Origin: Methylopumilus sp026399645
GTDB taxonomy: Bacteria > Pseudomonadota > Gammaproteobacteria > Burkholderiales > Methylophilaceae
Direction: 5' to 3' (one strand)
Length of the DNA: 64,000 nucleotides
Assembly (NCBI RefSeq): GCF_965184065.1
Contig: NZ_OZ239098.1
A program made the translations under genes and the position numbers. Every line of letters begins with the position of its first letter. Position 1 is the stretch's first letter. Shown here in pieces: positions 1 to 8,850 of the stretch. The notes under the pieces were generated by a model, which was given only the letters and a program-made list of their open reading frames with translations, did not search any database and was not told where the DNA came from.

Positions 1-22
1 TTTACAAAATTTAGGAGCATGT

Positions 23-2047
23 ATGTCAGAACTTAACCTTATTATTGGCGCAGCACTATTGGCAATTCTTTATGGTGCAGTGATGAGCGCTTGGATATTT
101 AAACTACCTGCTGGCAATGCAAAAATGCAAGAAATTGCCCTTGCTATTCAAGAAGGGGCAAAAGCCTACCTCGCAAGACAATACAAAGCGATATCGATCG
201 TAGGTGTCGTGCTAGCCATCTTAATTGGTATCTTTATATCCAAAGATACTGCGATAGGTTTTGTCGTTGGTTCTTTTCTGTCCGGCGCTTGCGGTTTTAT
301 TGGTATGAATGTCTCAGTGAAAGCTAATGTTAGAACTGCACAAGCCGCTACAAAAGGCATCGTTCCAGCACTAGATGTAGCTTTTAAAGGTGGGGCTATT
401 ACAGGTTTATTAGTGGTAGGACTTGGGCTTCTTGGTGTCACCGGTTTTTATATGTATCTAGGTGGAGCTGAAGCAACTGATTTAAATCCTCTTATTGGAC
501 TCGCTTTTGGTTCCTCACTTATTTCAATTTTTGCCCGTTTAGGCGGTGGTATCTTTACTAAGGGGGCTGATGTAGGTGCCGACTTAGTAGGTAAAGTTGA
601 AGCTGGTATTCCAGAAGATGATCCAAGAAATCCTGCTGTGATTGCAGATAACGTCGGTGATAATGTTGGTGATTGCGCAGGTATGGCAGCAGACTTATTC
701 GAAACCTACGCGGTAACTTTAATTGCAACGATGCTCCTTGGTGGGCTCGTCATTACAAATAATGGTGCAAGCGGAATTATTTATCCACTTCTATTAGGTG
801 CGTCATCTATCGTGACGTCGATTGTTGGATGTTTCTTTGTAAGAGCTACACCTAAAATGAAAAATGTAATGCCTGCTTTATATAAAGGCCTCATCGTAGC
901 CGGCGGACTTTCACTTATAGCTTTCTACTATGTAACAAACTTTGTATTTCCTGAAGGCGTTTCAATTCAAAATGTAACCGTTTCCTCTATGGCTTTATTC
1001 CAAGCATGTATCGTAGGCCTTGTATTAACTGCAGCTTTGGTATGGATTACGGAATATTATACGGGCACAGATTATGAGCCTGTAAGGCACGTTGCGCGCG
1101 CTTCCAAAACAGGTCACGCAACAAACATTATTGCTGGCATTGGCATTTCAATGAAATCAACAGCCTTGCCTGTAATATCTGTTTGTATTGCAATTTTCGT
1201 ATCTCACCATCTTGCTGGTCTTTATGGTATTGCAGTTGCAGCTACATCGATGTTAAGTATGGCTGGTATTATTGTCGCATTAGATGCTTACGGTCCAATT
1301 ACCGATAACGCAGGCGGCATTGCTGAAATGGCTGGATTACCTAAGAGCGTTCGTGATGTAACTGATCCATTAGATGCAGTTGGAAATACAACTAAAGCAG
1401 TCACTAAAGGTTATGCGATTGGATCAGCCGGCCTTGCAGCGCTTGTTCTTTTTGCAGACTATACACATAAATTAGAGTCTGTCGGTATTGCAACTACATT
1501 TGATCTGAGTGACCCGCTAGTTATTATTGGATTAATTATTGGTGGTCTTATTCCTTACCTTTTTGCTGCAATGGCCATGGAAGCTGTTGGAAGAGCTGCA
1601 GGTGCGGTAGTTGAAGAAGTAAGACGTCAATTCAAAACCATCAAAGGCATTATGACTGGTAAAGGCAAACCTGATTATGCTCGCGCCGTTGATATGTTAA
1701 CGACAGCAGCTATTAAAGAAATGATTGTGCCTTCATTACTTCCTGTTGCGGTTCCAATTATTGTGGGCTTAACTTTAGGTCCTAAAGCATTAGGTGGCCT
1801 TCTTATGGGAACGATTGTGACCGGTTTATTTGTAGCTATCTCTATGTGCACAGGTGGTGGTGCTTGGGATAATGCAAAAAAATATATTGAAGATGGTAAT
1901 CATGGTGGTAAAGGTTCAGAAGCCCACAAAGCAGCCATCACAGGTGACACTGTAGGTGACCCTTACAAAGATACTGCTGGCCCTGCCATTAACCCACTTA
2001 TTAAAATTATTAATATTGTGGCCCTTCTCATCGTGCCTCTTCTTTAA
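23..2047 (+). CDS. hppA: Membrane-bound proton-pumping pyrophosphatase
   Basis: Integral membrane enzyme that hydrolyses pyrophosphate and pumps protons out of the cytoplasm, saving energy that a soluble pyrophosphatase would lose. The 674 residues are of normal family length, with many hydrophobic segments throughout. The pyrophosphate/Mg site is visible as GADVGADLVGKVE near residue 181 and DNVGDNVGDCAG near 209. The GNTTK segment has Lys458 and Thr461 at the positions that separate K+-independent from K+-dependent enzymes, so I infer a K+-independent proton pump. The ATG at 23 follows AGGAG at a good distance; the ATG at 19 runs into a stop after five codons. A strong terminator follows, so the gene ends its own transcript. 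Confidence 0.96.
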   Translation: MSELNLIIGAALLAILYGAVMSAWIFKLPAGNAKMQEIALAIQEGAKAYLARQYKAISIVGVVLAILIGIFISKDTAIGFVVGSFLSGACGFIGMNVSVKANVRTAQAATKGIVPALDVAFKGGAITGLLVVGLGLLGVTGFYMYLGGAEATDLNPLIGLAFGSSLISIFARLGGGIFTKGADVGADLVGKVEAGIPEDDPRNPAVIADNVGDNVGDCAGMAADLFETYAVTLIATMLLGGLVITNNGASGIIYPLLLGASSIVTSIVGCFFVRATPKMKNVMPALYKGLIVAGGLSLIAFYYVTNFVFPEGVSIQNVTVSSMALFQACIVGLVLTAALVWITEYYTGTDYEPVRHVARASKTGHATNIIAGIGISMKSTALPVISVCIAIFVSHHLAGLYGIAVAATSMLSMAGIIVALDAYGPITDNAGGIAEMAGLPKSVRDVTDPLDAVGNTTKAVTKGYAIGSAGLAALVLFADYTHKLESVGIATTFDLSDPLVIIGLIIGGLIPYLFAAMAMEAVGRAAGAVVEEVRRQFKTIKGIMTGKGKPDYARAVDMLTTAAIKEMIVPSLLPVAVPIIVGLTLGPKALGGLLMGTIVTGLFVAISMCTGGGAWDNAKKYIEDGNHGGKGSEAHKAAITGDTVGDPYKDTAGPAINPLIKIINIVALLIVPLL

Positions 2048-2056
2048 TTGATGAAT

Positions 2057-2089
2057 AAAAAAAGGCGCCTTAATCAAGGCGCCTTTTTT
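2057..2089. terminator. Bidirectional intrinsic terminator between hppA and purC
   Basis: An 8-bp GC-rich inverted repeat, GGCGCCTT (2064-2071) and AAGGCGCC (2076-2083), has a 4-nt loop. It is flanked by seven A on the left and six T on the right, so it can end transcripts from either strand. It lies between the convergent genes hppA and purC. Confidence 0.93.
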
Positions 2090-2106
2090 ATTTAATTTAA
2101 TTTAAT

Positions 2107-3006
2107 TTACTTTTGAATGTCTTGGCCTGTAAGTTTTTTAAAGGCTTCCAAATATTTTTCACTTGTTTTTCTAATCACATCTTCTGGTAATGAAGGCGGT
2201 GGTGGTGTTTTATTCCATCCACTATTTTCTAGCCAGTCTCTAATAAATTGTTTATCAAAGCTTGGTTGCGAGGCCCCTTCACGATATTGATCTAGTGGCC
2301 AAAACCGAGAAGAGTCTGGCGTTAATATTTCATCAATAAGCACTAAATGATTTTCATCATCTAAACCGAATTCAAATTTAGTATCCGCAATAATAATACC
2401 CTTTGTGAGAGCGAAGGCTGAAGCTTCTTGATACAACTTAATACTAATTTCTTTAATGCGGGATGTGACATCTTTGCCAACGCGAGCTTCACATTCTTCA
2501 TATGAAATATTTTCATCGTGTCTGCCAACTGCCTCTTTACTAGAAGGCGTAAATATAGGCTCACTTAATTTCGCAGACTCTTTTAAACCTTGTGGAAGTT
2601 TTATGCCACATAGTGATTGTGTTTTTTGATAGTCTTTCCAGCCACTCCCTGATAAATAACCTCGGACAATTGCTTCAATAGGTAAGGCCCTTAACTTTCT
2701 CGCGACAATGGCACGATTTTTTACCTGAGTGACTTCATTTTCAGCCACAACGCTTTCTGGTGAGATTCCAGACAAATGATTTGCGACTACAAAGGAAAGC
2801 TTATTAAACCAAAAGTCAGCCATTTGAGTCAGAACAAAGCCCTTAAATGGAATAGGCTCTGCCATCACAACGTCAAATGCAGATAATCGATCTGTTGTAA
2901 CAATCAATAGATGTTGATCATCAATCTCATAAATATCTCTCACTTTTCCTTTATGAAGCAAAGGAAGGCTCTTAATTGATGTTGCTATTAATTGATTTTC
3001 GGTCAT
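2107..3006 (-). CDS. purC: Phosphoribosylaminoimidazole-succinocarboxamide synthase
   Basis: SAICAR synthase of purine biosynthesis; it joins CAIR and aspartate using ATP. The N-terminal HKGKVRDIYEID begins the ATP-grasp-like fold. Middle motifs include IVARKLRALPIEAIVRGYLSGSG and the VGRHDENIS region. At 299 residues it belongs to the longer variant of the family that is common in betaproteobacteria. The ATG follows the pgk stop codon with no base between (TAAATG on the minus strand), so it is almost certainly translated with pgk as the last gene of the tkt-gap-pgk transcript. It stops just before the shared terminator with hppA. Confidence 0.96.
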   Translation of the reverse strand: MTENQLIATSIKSLPLLHKGKVRDIYEIDDQHLLIVTTDRLSAFDVVMAEPIPFKGFVLTQMADFWFNKLSFVVANHLSGISPESVVAENEVTQVKNRAIVARKLRALPIEAIVRGYLSGSGWKDYQKTQSLCGIKLPQGLKESAKLSEPIFTPSSKEAVGRHDENISYEECEARVGKDVTSRIKEISIKLYQEASAFALTKGIIIADTKFEFGLDDENHLVLIDEILTPDSSRFWPLDQYREGASQPSFDKQFIRDWLENSGWNKTPPPPSLPEDVIRKTSEKYLEAFKKLTGQDIQK

Positions 3007-4182
3007 TTAAAATCTTCTTTCTAAGATTTCAATTGCAGGAAGTTTTTTTCCTTCTGCAAACTCTAGAAATGCACCACCTGCAGTTGAGATATATGAAATA
3101 TCATTTGCGACATTAAATTTTTCAATCGCAGCAATAGTGTCACCACCTCCTGCTAATGAAAATGCGGACGCGTCTGCAATTGCTTTCGTCATTATTTCAG
3201 TGCCTTTTGCAAACTGATCAAATTCAAATACACCGATGGGACCGTTCCAAATAATAGTTTTCGCATTCTGAATACATTTCACAATTTCATCTACCGAGTC
3301 TTTGCCCAGATCAAAGATCATGTCATCTTTGCTCACATCTTTAATATTCTTTGTTGACGCTCTTTCATTTACATCTAATTTTTTACCACAAACTACATCT
3401 GAAATAAGAGGTAAAGACGCACCTCGCTTAGATAGTTTATCTATAATTTTTTTTGCTGCAGGGACTAACTCTTCTTCATACATAGAACTACCTACTTCAA
3501 AACCCATTGCCTTGATGAAAGTATTTGCAATTCCGCCACCAACAATAAGCTGGTCAACTTTGTCAGATAATGTATCTAATATACTTAACTTGGATGAAAC
3601 TTTGCTTCCACCTACAATAGCAATCATAGGCCTTGAAGGGTTTAGTAGCGCTTTTTCAAGAGCCTCTAGCTCAGCTAAAAATAAAATGCCTGCACATGCA
3701 ATATCTACGTATTCTGCAATACCATAAGTTGATGCCTCTTTACGATGCGCCGTTCCGAATGCATCCATGACAAAAATATCTGCGAGTGAAGCATATTTTT
3801 TTGCTAACACTTCTTCATTAAGTTTTTCACCAATATTAAATCTACAATTCTCTAAAACTATGAGGTGGCCTGGAGTTATATCAAAGGGATTACTAACCCA
3901 ATCCGAAACAAGGCGTACAGGATAATCAAGATGATTTCTTAGGAACTCAACCACAGGCTTTAATGAGTCATTGTCATTAAATTTTCCTTCTTCAGGTCTG
4001 CCTAAATGAGACGTCACCATAACACTGGCACCTTTTTGAAGGGCAAAGGTAATACTCGGAATGGAAGCTAAAATTCTTTTAGGGGATGTAATTTTTCCAT
4101 CTTGAATAGGGACATTCAAGTCAGAGCGAATAAAAACTCTTTTATCTTTAAGATTTAAATCGACTAGTCTTTTGATGTTCAT
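3007..4182 (-). CDS. pgk: Phosphoglycerate kinase
   Basis: Interconverts 1,3-bisphosphoglycerate and 3-phosphoglycerate with ATP/ADP in the cytoplasm. The sequence shows the N-terminal VFIRSDLNVPIQDG substrate loop, TSHLGRPEEG near residue 58, IVGGSKVSSKL in the hinge region and the C-terminal STAGGAFLEFAEGK nucleotide loop. The 391 residues match the usual bacterial length. It starts 10 bases after the gap stop codon and abuts purC. In many betaproteobacteria pyk and fba sit between pgk and purC; neither is here. Confidence 0.97.
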   Translation of the reverse strand: MNIKRLVDLNLKDKRVFIRSDLNVPIQDGKITSPKRILASIPSITFALQKGASVMVTSHLGRPEEGKFNDNDSLKPVVEFLRNHLDYPVRLVSDWVSNPFDITPGHLIVLENCRFNIGEKLNEEVLAKKYASLADIFVMDAFGTAHRKEASTYGIAEYVDIACAGILFLAELEALEKALLNPSRPMIAIVGGSKVSSKLSILDTLSDKVDQLIVGGGIANTFIKAMGFEVGSSMYEEELVPAAKKIIDKLSKRGASLPLISDVVCGKKLDVNERASTKNIKDVSKDDMIFDLGKDSVDEIVKCIQNAKTIIWNGPIGVFEFDQFAKGTEIMTKAIADASAFSLAGGGDTIAAIEKFNVANDISYISTAGGAFLEFAEGKKLPAIEILERRF

Positions 4183-4192
4183 TAATCAAATA

Positions 4193-5212
4193 TTATTTGG
4201 CAGCTATCATAGCTAAAGCTGTATCAATCATGCGGCAACTAAAACCCCACTCATTGTCATACCAGCCAAAAACTTTTACGAGCAGTCCGTCTTCACTTAC
4301 TTTAGTGAGATTTGCATCAAAATGAGATGAAGCTTCTGTGTGATTAAAATCAACAGATACTAAAGGCTCATCATTGTAAATTAATATGCCTTTTAATATA
4401 CCTTGGTTAGCTGCTTCTTTCATAATGCGATTTACTTCTTCTTTTGATGTTGCTTTTTTAGGCGTAAAAGTAAGCTCTACTAATGACACATTTAATGTTG
4501 GCACTCTAATTGCAATACCATCGAGTTTACCTTTTAATTCAGGTATTACTAATGCAACACTCTCTGCAGCGCCTGTTTTGGTGGGAATCATAGAAACTCC
4601 AGCAGAACGAGCTCTTCTAAGATCTTTATGTTGATTGTCGTTTAAGTATTGATCGTTTGTATATGAGTGAATGGTTGTCATAAGTCCTGTGACAATCCCT
4701 AATTTTTCATGCAATGGTTTTACCATTGGCGCCAGACCATTCGTTGTGCAAGAAGCATTCGAGACAATCAGGTCAGAAGCTTTTAAAGTTTGATGATTTA
4801 CGCCGTAAACAATAGTAGCATCAACATCTTTATCGCCTGGTGAAGAAATCAATACTTTCTTAGCGCCTTGTTTCAAATGTATGATCGATTTTTCTTTGCT
4901 AGTAAAAGCACCGGTACATTCCATGACCACATCTACATTTAACTTACCCCAAGGTAAGTCCTCAGGATTTCTTGTGCTATAAAATTTGATAGTATCGCCA
5001 TTGATAATAATTTCATGATCATTCGTTTTGATATCAGCATTAAATTTCCCATGCGCGCTATCGTATTTTAATAAATGAGCATTAGATGCTGCATCACCGC
5101 GACTAGCATTAATGGCAACTACTTTAATATCCTGATGATTTAACTCGTAAATCGCTCTTAATATTAAACGCCCTATTCTTCCAAATCCTGTGATTGCTAT
5201 CTTAATTGCCAT
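4193..5212 (-). CDS. gap: Glyceraldehyde-3-phosphate dehydrogenase, predicted NADP-preferring
   Basis: Oxidises glyceraldehyde 3-phosphate to 1,3-bisphosphoglycerate. The start is placed at 5212 (MAIKIAITGFGRIGRL), preceded by AAGGA. The longer frame to 5242 begins inside a terminator hairpin and is rejected. The catalytic residues are Cys155 in SNASCTTNG and His182 in TIHSYTNDQ. The Asp after the second strand that normally contacts the NAD ribose (usual IND) is Ala36 here, followed by Ser37-Arg38. The usual Pro of the DxPHKD loop is Gln194. Both positions are known specificity determinants, so NADP use or dual use is inferred. Length (339 residues) is normal. Neighbours are tkt and pgk. Confidence 0.95.
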   Translation of the reverse strand: MAIKIAITGFGRIGRLILRAIYELNHQDIKVVAINASRGDAASNAHLLKYDSAHGKFNADIKTNDHEIIINGDTIKFYSTRNPEDLPWGKLNVDVVMECTGAFTSKEKSIIHLKQGAKKVLISSPGDKDVDATIVYGVNHQTLKASDLIVSNASCTTNGLAPMVKPLHEKLGIVTGLMTTIHSYTNDQYLNDNQHKDLRRARSAGVSMIPTKTGAAESVALVIPELKGKLDGIAIRVPTLNVSLVELTFTPKKATSKEEVNRIMKEAANQGILKGILIYNDEPLVSVDFNHTEASSHFDANLTKVSEDGLLVKVFGWYDNEWGFSCRMIDTALAMIAAK

Positions 5213-5228
5213 AAAGATTTCCTTTGGT

Positions 5229-5261
5229 AAAAAATAAGGCATCTCAAATTTGAGATGCCTT
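5229..5261 (-). terminator. Intrinsic terminator after tkt
   Basis: A perfect 26-base palindromic hairpin covers AAGGCATCTCAAA (5236-5248) and TTTGAGATGCCTT (5249-5261). On the minus strand it is followed by TATTTTTT. It lies between tkt and gap and probably reduces read-through from tkt. Because the upstream in-frame ATG of gap falls inside it, the hairpin also supports the shorter gap start. Confidence 0.85.
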
Positions 5262-5282
5262 ATTAAACTTACTCAATAATAA

Positions 5283-7274
5283 TTACAGAATTGATTTAAC
5301 AGTTGAAACAACATTTTCTACTGTAAATCCAAAGTGTTTAAATAATGCGCCACCAGGTGCTGATTCGCCAAAAGTATCAATACCCACAGCTGCACCATCT
5401 AGACCAATATACTTTCTCCAGAAATCGGTAATACCGGCCTCAATCGATACACGTTTTACACCTTTAGTTAATACACTATCTTTGTATGCCTGATCTTGAC
5501 GATCAAATACATTTGTTGATGGCATAGAAACAATACGCGCTTTAATATTTTGCTCTTTTAATGCAACTTGTGACTTCAATGCAAGATCCACTTCTGAACC
5601 AGTTGCTATCAGAATGATATCCGCCTTGCCGCCTTCCGCTTCTGATAATACATAAGCACCCTTGCGAATTAAATCAATTTGCGCATCAGTTCTTTTTGTA
5701 AATGAAGTATTTTGTCGGCTTAACACTAAGCTCGTTGGATTGTGGATACTTTCAACAGCAACTACCCATGCTACTGCTGTTTCAGTCGAGTCTGCTGGTC
5801 TCCATACATCCATGTTAGGAATGTAACGAAGGCCTGATGTATTTTCGATCGGCTGATGTGTTGGGCCGTCTTCGCCTTGACCAATTGAGTCATGCGTTAA
5901 AACATAGATTACCCTTTGCTTCATAAGTGCTGCCATTCTCATACCGTTCTTCATATAATCTGTGAATATATGGAAAGTGCCGCCGAATGGAAGCAAGCCA
6001 CCATGAAGTGCCATACCATTCATAATAGCTGCCATACCAAACTCACGTACACCGTAAGAAATGTAATTTCCTGGTGTCTTGCCGCTTACGTGCTGGAATG
6101 ACGAACAGCTTGTTAAGTTAGATCCTGTTAAGTCTGCTGAACCCCCCACAAATTCTGGCAACATTGGCGCAAGCGCACCAATAGCATTTTGTGAAGCTTT
6201 CCGTGTCGCTAATACCTCACCTTTTTCATTGACTGATTTAATCATGGCATCAGTGGACGCCTTCCAATTTTTTGGAAGATCACCCTTCATACGACGTTTA
6301 AATTCAGCGGCTAAATCTGGGAATTCTTTTTCATAAGCTGCGAATTTATCGTTCCATGCTGCTTCAGCTTTAGCACCCTTATCTTTACCACTCCATCCTG
6401 CATATACGTCTTCAGGAATTACAAAAGGATCGTGCTTCCAACCAATAGCCTCTCTTGTGGCAGCCACTTCAGCATCGCCTAATGCTGATCCATGACAATC
6501 ATGTGATCCAGATTTGTTAGGTGAGCCTTTACCAATAATAGTTTTACAACAAATTAATGATGGTTTATCTGTAATTTTTTTAGCCGCCTCAACTGCTTTG
6601 TTGATAGCTTCGAAATCATGGCCATCTACATTTGGAATTACATGCCAACCATAGGATTCAAAACGTTTAGCTGTGTCGTCTGTATACCAACCTTCGATAT
6701 GACCATCGATAGAAATACCGTTGTCATCCCAGAATGCAATTAAATTTCCAAGACCCCATGTGCCTGCAAGAGCAGAAGCTTCATGAGAAACACCTTCCAT
6801 CATGCAACCGTCACCCAAAAATACATATGTGTGGTGATCTACAATTTTATGATTAGGTTTATTAAATTGATTAGCGAGTAATTTTTCTGCCATTGCAAAA
6901 CCTACCCCATTACTTATACCCTGACCTAAAGGTCCTGTGGTTGTTTCTACGCCTGGTGCATAGCCATATTCGGGGTGACCTGCACATTTAGAATGAAGCT
7001 GACGGAATGTTTTGATTTCGTCCATCGGCAAATCGTAACCTGTGAGATGAAGCAATGAATAAATCAACATCGATCCATGGCCATTCGAAAGAATAAAACG
7101 ATCACGATTAGCCCAGTTTGGATTTGAAGGGTTATGTTGTAAATGATGATTCCATAAAACTTCAGCAATTTCAGCCATGCCCATAGGCGCGCCTGGGTGT
7201 CCTGAGTTTGCTTTTTGAACTGCATCCATTGATAACGCACGAATCGCGTTAGCTAAATCTTGACGTGTTGCCAT
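5283..7274 (-). CDS. tkt: Transketolase
   Basis: Thiamine-diphosphate enzyme moving two-carbon units between sugar phosphates; in RuMP methylotrophs it helps regenerate ribulose 5-phosphate, the formaldehyde acceptor. The sequence shows NSGHPGAPMGMAEIAEVLW at the N terminus, the ThDP/Mg motif GDGCMMEGVSHEA near residue 154, and the pyrimidine-domain motifs VREFGMAAIMNG and LTHDSIGQGEDGPTHQP. The 663 residues are full length. A strong GGGAGG ribosome site precedes the ATG. First gene of the tkt-gap-pgk-purC set, but separated from gap by a terminator. Confidence 0.97.
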   Translation of the reverse strand: MATRQDLANAIRALSMDAVQKANSGHPGAPMGMAEIAEVLWNHHLQHNPSNPNWANRDRFILSNGHGSMLIYSLLHLTGYDLPMDEIKTFRQLHSKCAGHPEYGYAPGVETTTGPLGQGISNGVGFAMAEKLLANQFNKPNHKIVDHHTYVFLGDGCMMEGVSHEASALAGTWGLGNLIAFWDDNGISIDGHIEGWYTDDTAKRFESYGWHVIPNVDGHDFEAINKAVEAAKKITDKPSLICCKTIIGKGSPNKSGSHDCHGSALGDAEVAATREAIGWKHDPFVIPEDVYAGWSGKDKGAKAEAAWNDKFAAYEKEFPDLAAEFKRRMKGDLPKNWKASTDAMIKSVNEKGEVLATRKASQNAIGALAPMLPEFVGGSADLTGSNLTSCSSFQHVSGKTPGNYISYGVREFGMAAIMNGMALHGGLLPFGGTFHIFTDYMKNGMRMAALMKQRVIYVLTHDSIGQGEDGPTHQPIENTSGLRYIPNMDVWRPADSTETAVAWVVAVESIHNPTSLVLSRQNTSFTKRTDAQIDLIRKGAYVLSEAEGGKADIILIATGSEVDLALKSQVALKEQNIKARIVSMPSTNVFDRQDQAYKDSVLTKGVKRVSIEAGITDFWRKYIGLDGAAVGIDTFGESAPGGALFKHFGFTVENVVSTVKSIL

Positions 7275-7300
7275 TATTGCCTCCCGAAATTGACAGCATT

Positions 7301-7323
7301 ACAAATATTTTTTAAATATTTGT
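7301..7323. promoter_or_regulatory. AT-rich perfect inverted repeat in the tkt leader
   Basis: ACAAATATTT (7301-7310) and AAATATTTGT (7314-7323) form a perfect 10-bp inverted repeat with a 3-base centre, 27 bases upstream of the tkt ATG. It could be an operator or a weak leader hairpin. No regulator can be named. The rest of the gap 7275-7442 shows nothing else I can support. Confidence 0.4.
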
Positions 7324-7442
7324 GTACTAAATGTAAAGTTAAAAAATTAGTGTTATTTTTAGCTAAATTATTGCTTAAATAGCCCTTTTCAGCAAGGTGA
7401 ATAGGGTCTTTTTGCCCCTTGATTATTTAAGCTAAATGCTTT

Positions 7443-7997
7443 TCATTCTCGCCATTTGATTGAGCAACCTATACTCGACTTTTGATCGACAGGGCCCTTC
7501 TGAGTCTTGGCAACAAGAAGCATTGCCTCATATAAATCTCGCGTATTATTAGGTGGTGGCTCTCCTCGACCTGTGGCGTCGAAGCGTCCACGATATTGCA
7601 ACTCTAAATCGCGATTAAAGCCAAAAAAATCAGGTGTGCAAATAGCATTATAGAAGCGTGCGATTTCTTGACTGTCGTCAATTACGTAAGGGAAAGGAAA
7701 GTTAAATTGGCTCGCAATGAGTTTCATATTCTCAAATGAATCCTCAGGGTAATTCTCAGAATTATTACTTTGAATGGCAATCGTTTCAATGCCTAGATCT
7801 TTTAGCGCCAGAACATCACTCACAAGCCTTGGCAAAATTGCTTTCACGTAAGGACAATGATTACATATAAACATGACGAGTAAGCCATTAGCCCCTTTTG
7901 ATTTTTCTATATTCCAAAAGGTATCGTCGACCCCATGTAAATTAAAATCGATCGCTTTCCAACCAAAATCGCAAAGTGGAGTATTTAAACTAACCAT
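7443..7997 (-). CDS. Thioredoxin-fold protein, TlpA/AhpC-like
   Basis: Small cytosolic thioredoxin-fold protein of 184 residues, related to the PRX/TlpA-like family often annotated as thioredoxin family protein. FICNHCPYVKA near residue 43 carries a CxxC active-site-like pair, and the cis-Pro region is AICTPDFFGFN. No signal peptide or membrane anchor is seen. Residues near the C terminus (RGEPPPNNTRDL) match the conserved tail of this family. The substrate is unknown; a role in thiol or peroxide chemistry is inferred from the fold only. It stands alone, divergent from rsmE. Confidence 0.85.
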   Translation of the reverse strand: MVSLNTPLCDFGWKAIDFNLHGVDDTFWNIEKSKGANGLLVMFICNHCPYVKAILPRLVSDVLALKDLGIETIAIQSNNSENYPEDSFENMKLIASQFNFPFPYVIDDSQEIARFYNAICTPDFFGFNRDLELQYRGRFDATGRGEPPPNNTRDLYEAMLLVAKTQKGPVDQKSSIGCSIKWRE

Positions 7998-8040
7998 GTT
8001 TTATGCCTTAATATAGCTTACCTATTTAATAGAATTGACT

Positions 8041-8781
8041 ATGGAAGAAAATCGATTTTACCACTCCGAAAACCTAGAGCTCAAACATGTCGTTGAGTTA
8101 GGCGCTCAAACACATATTCACGCTACAAAAGTTTTAAGGTTAAAGGTAGGCGATCAATTTGCGCTCTTTAATGGTGACGGTTTTGATTACGTCGCAAGAG
8201 TAATTGAATTATCCAAACATAAAACCTCTGTTGAGATTATCGATAGGTATGAAGTGAATCATGAGTCGCCCTTAAAAATAACCCTCGCGCAAGGTCTTGC
8301 AGCTGGCGACAAGATGGACTGGATTATTCAAAAAGCGGTTGAGCTTGGCATCCAATCTATTCAGCCTCTATTGACTGAACGATCTATTGTTAAGCTGGAT
8401 CGTGAAAGAGCAGATAAAAAAATTGAGCACTGGAGAACGGTTGCTATTTCAGCCTGCGAACAAACTGGGCGAAGCATTATTCCTGAGATCTCAAGCCCAA
8501 CTCATTTAACCCAATGGCTTAGCAATCAAAACCAAACAACTGATAGTTTAAAATTAATCCTGACGCCAACGAAAGCTCAAAATCTTAATCATTTAGAAAA
8601 ACCTTCTTCCCCTATTGTTTTTATCGTGGGGCCTGAGGGCGGTTTTTCAAAAAAAGAAATGGATTTGGCTTTAAGGAGTGGCTTTATTCCAGTAAATTTT
8701 GGTAAGAGAATTCTAAGAACGGAAACAGCCTCCATCGTAGCGCTCTCAATTATGCAAAATTTATGGGGTGATTTTGCATAA
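8041..8781 (+). CDS. rsmE: 16S rRNA (uracil-1498-N3)-methyltransferase
   Basis: SAM-dependent SPOUT-fold enzyme that methylates U1498 in the decoding region of the small ribosomal subunit. Visible features are the N-terminal RFYHSENL, the PUA-like first 70 residues, GDKMDWIIQKAVELGI, CEQTGRS, and the knotted SAM site IVFIVGPEGGFSKKE with the final LRTETASI. The ATG at 8041 is chosen over an upstream in-frame TTG at 8035, because the family starts only a few residues before RFY. Length 246 is normal. It is followed by the HTH-argA gene after 69 bases. Confidence 0.95.
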   Translation: MEENRFYHSENLELKHVVELGAQTHIHATKVLRLKVGDQFALFNGDGFDYVARVIELSKHKTSVEIIDRYEVNHESPLKITLAQGLAAGDKMDWIIQKAVELGIQSIQPLLTERSIVKLDRERADKKIEHWRTVAISACEQTGRSIIPEISSPTHLTQWLSNQNQTTDSLKLILTPTKAQNLNHLEKPSSPIVFIVGPEGGFSKKEMDLALRSGFIPVNFGKRILRTETASIVALSIMQNLWGDFA

Positions 8782-8807
8782 AACGCAAAAATTTTGATAT
8801 TTTTATA

Positions 8808-8834
8808 AAAAATACATGTAAAATATGTATTTTT
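8808..8834. promoter_or_regulatory. Perfect palindrome upstream of HTH-argA, candidate operator
   Basis: AAAAATACAT (8808-8817) and ATGTATTTTT (8825-8834) form a perfect 10-bp inverted repeat with a 7-base spacer, ending 16 bases before the ATG of the HTH-argA fusion. The position suits an operator bound by the fused XRE domain itself. A weak AT-rich terminator for rsmE is the alternative, since the right arm ends in five T. Confidence 0.5.
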
Positions 8835-8850
8835 AGCAAATTAGTCACTT

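Noticed and set aside
5213..5242. Longer gap start at 5242
   Set aside because: The codon lies inside the tkt terminator hairpin and the added ten residues are not part of GAPDH.
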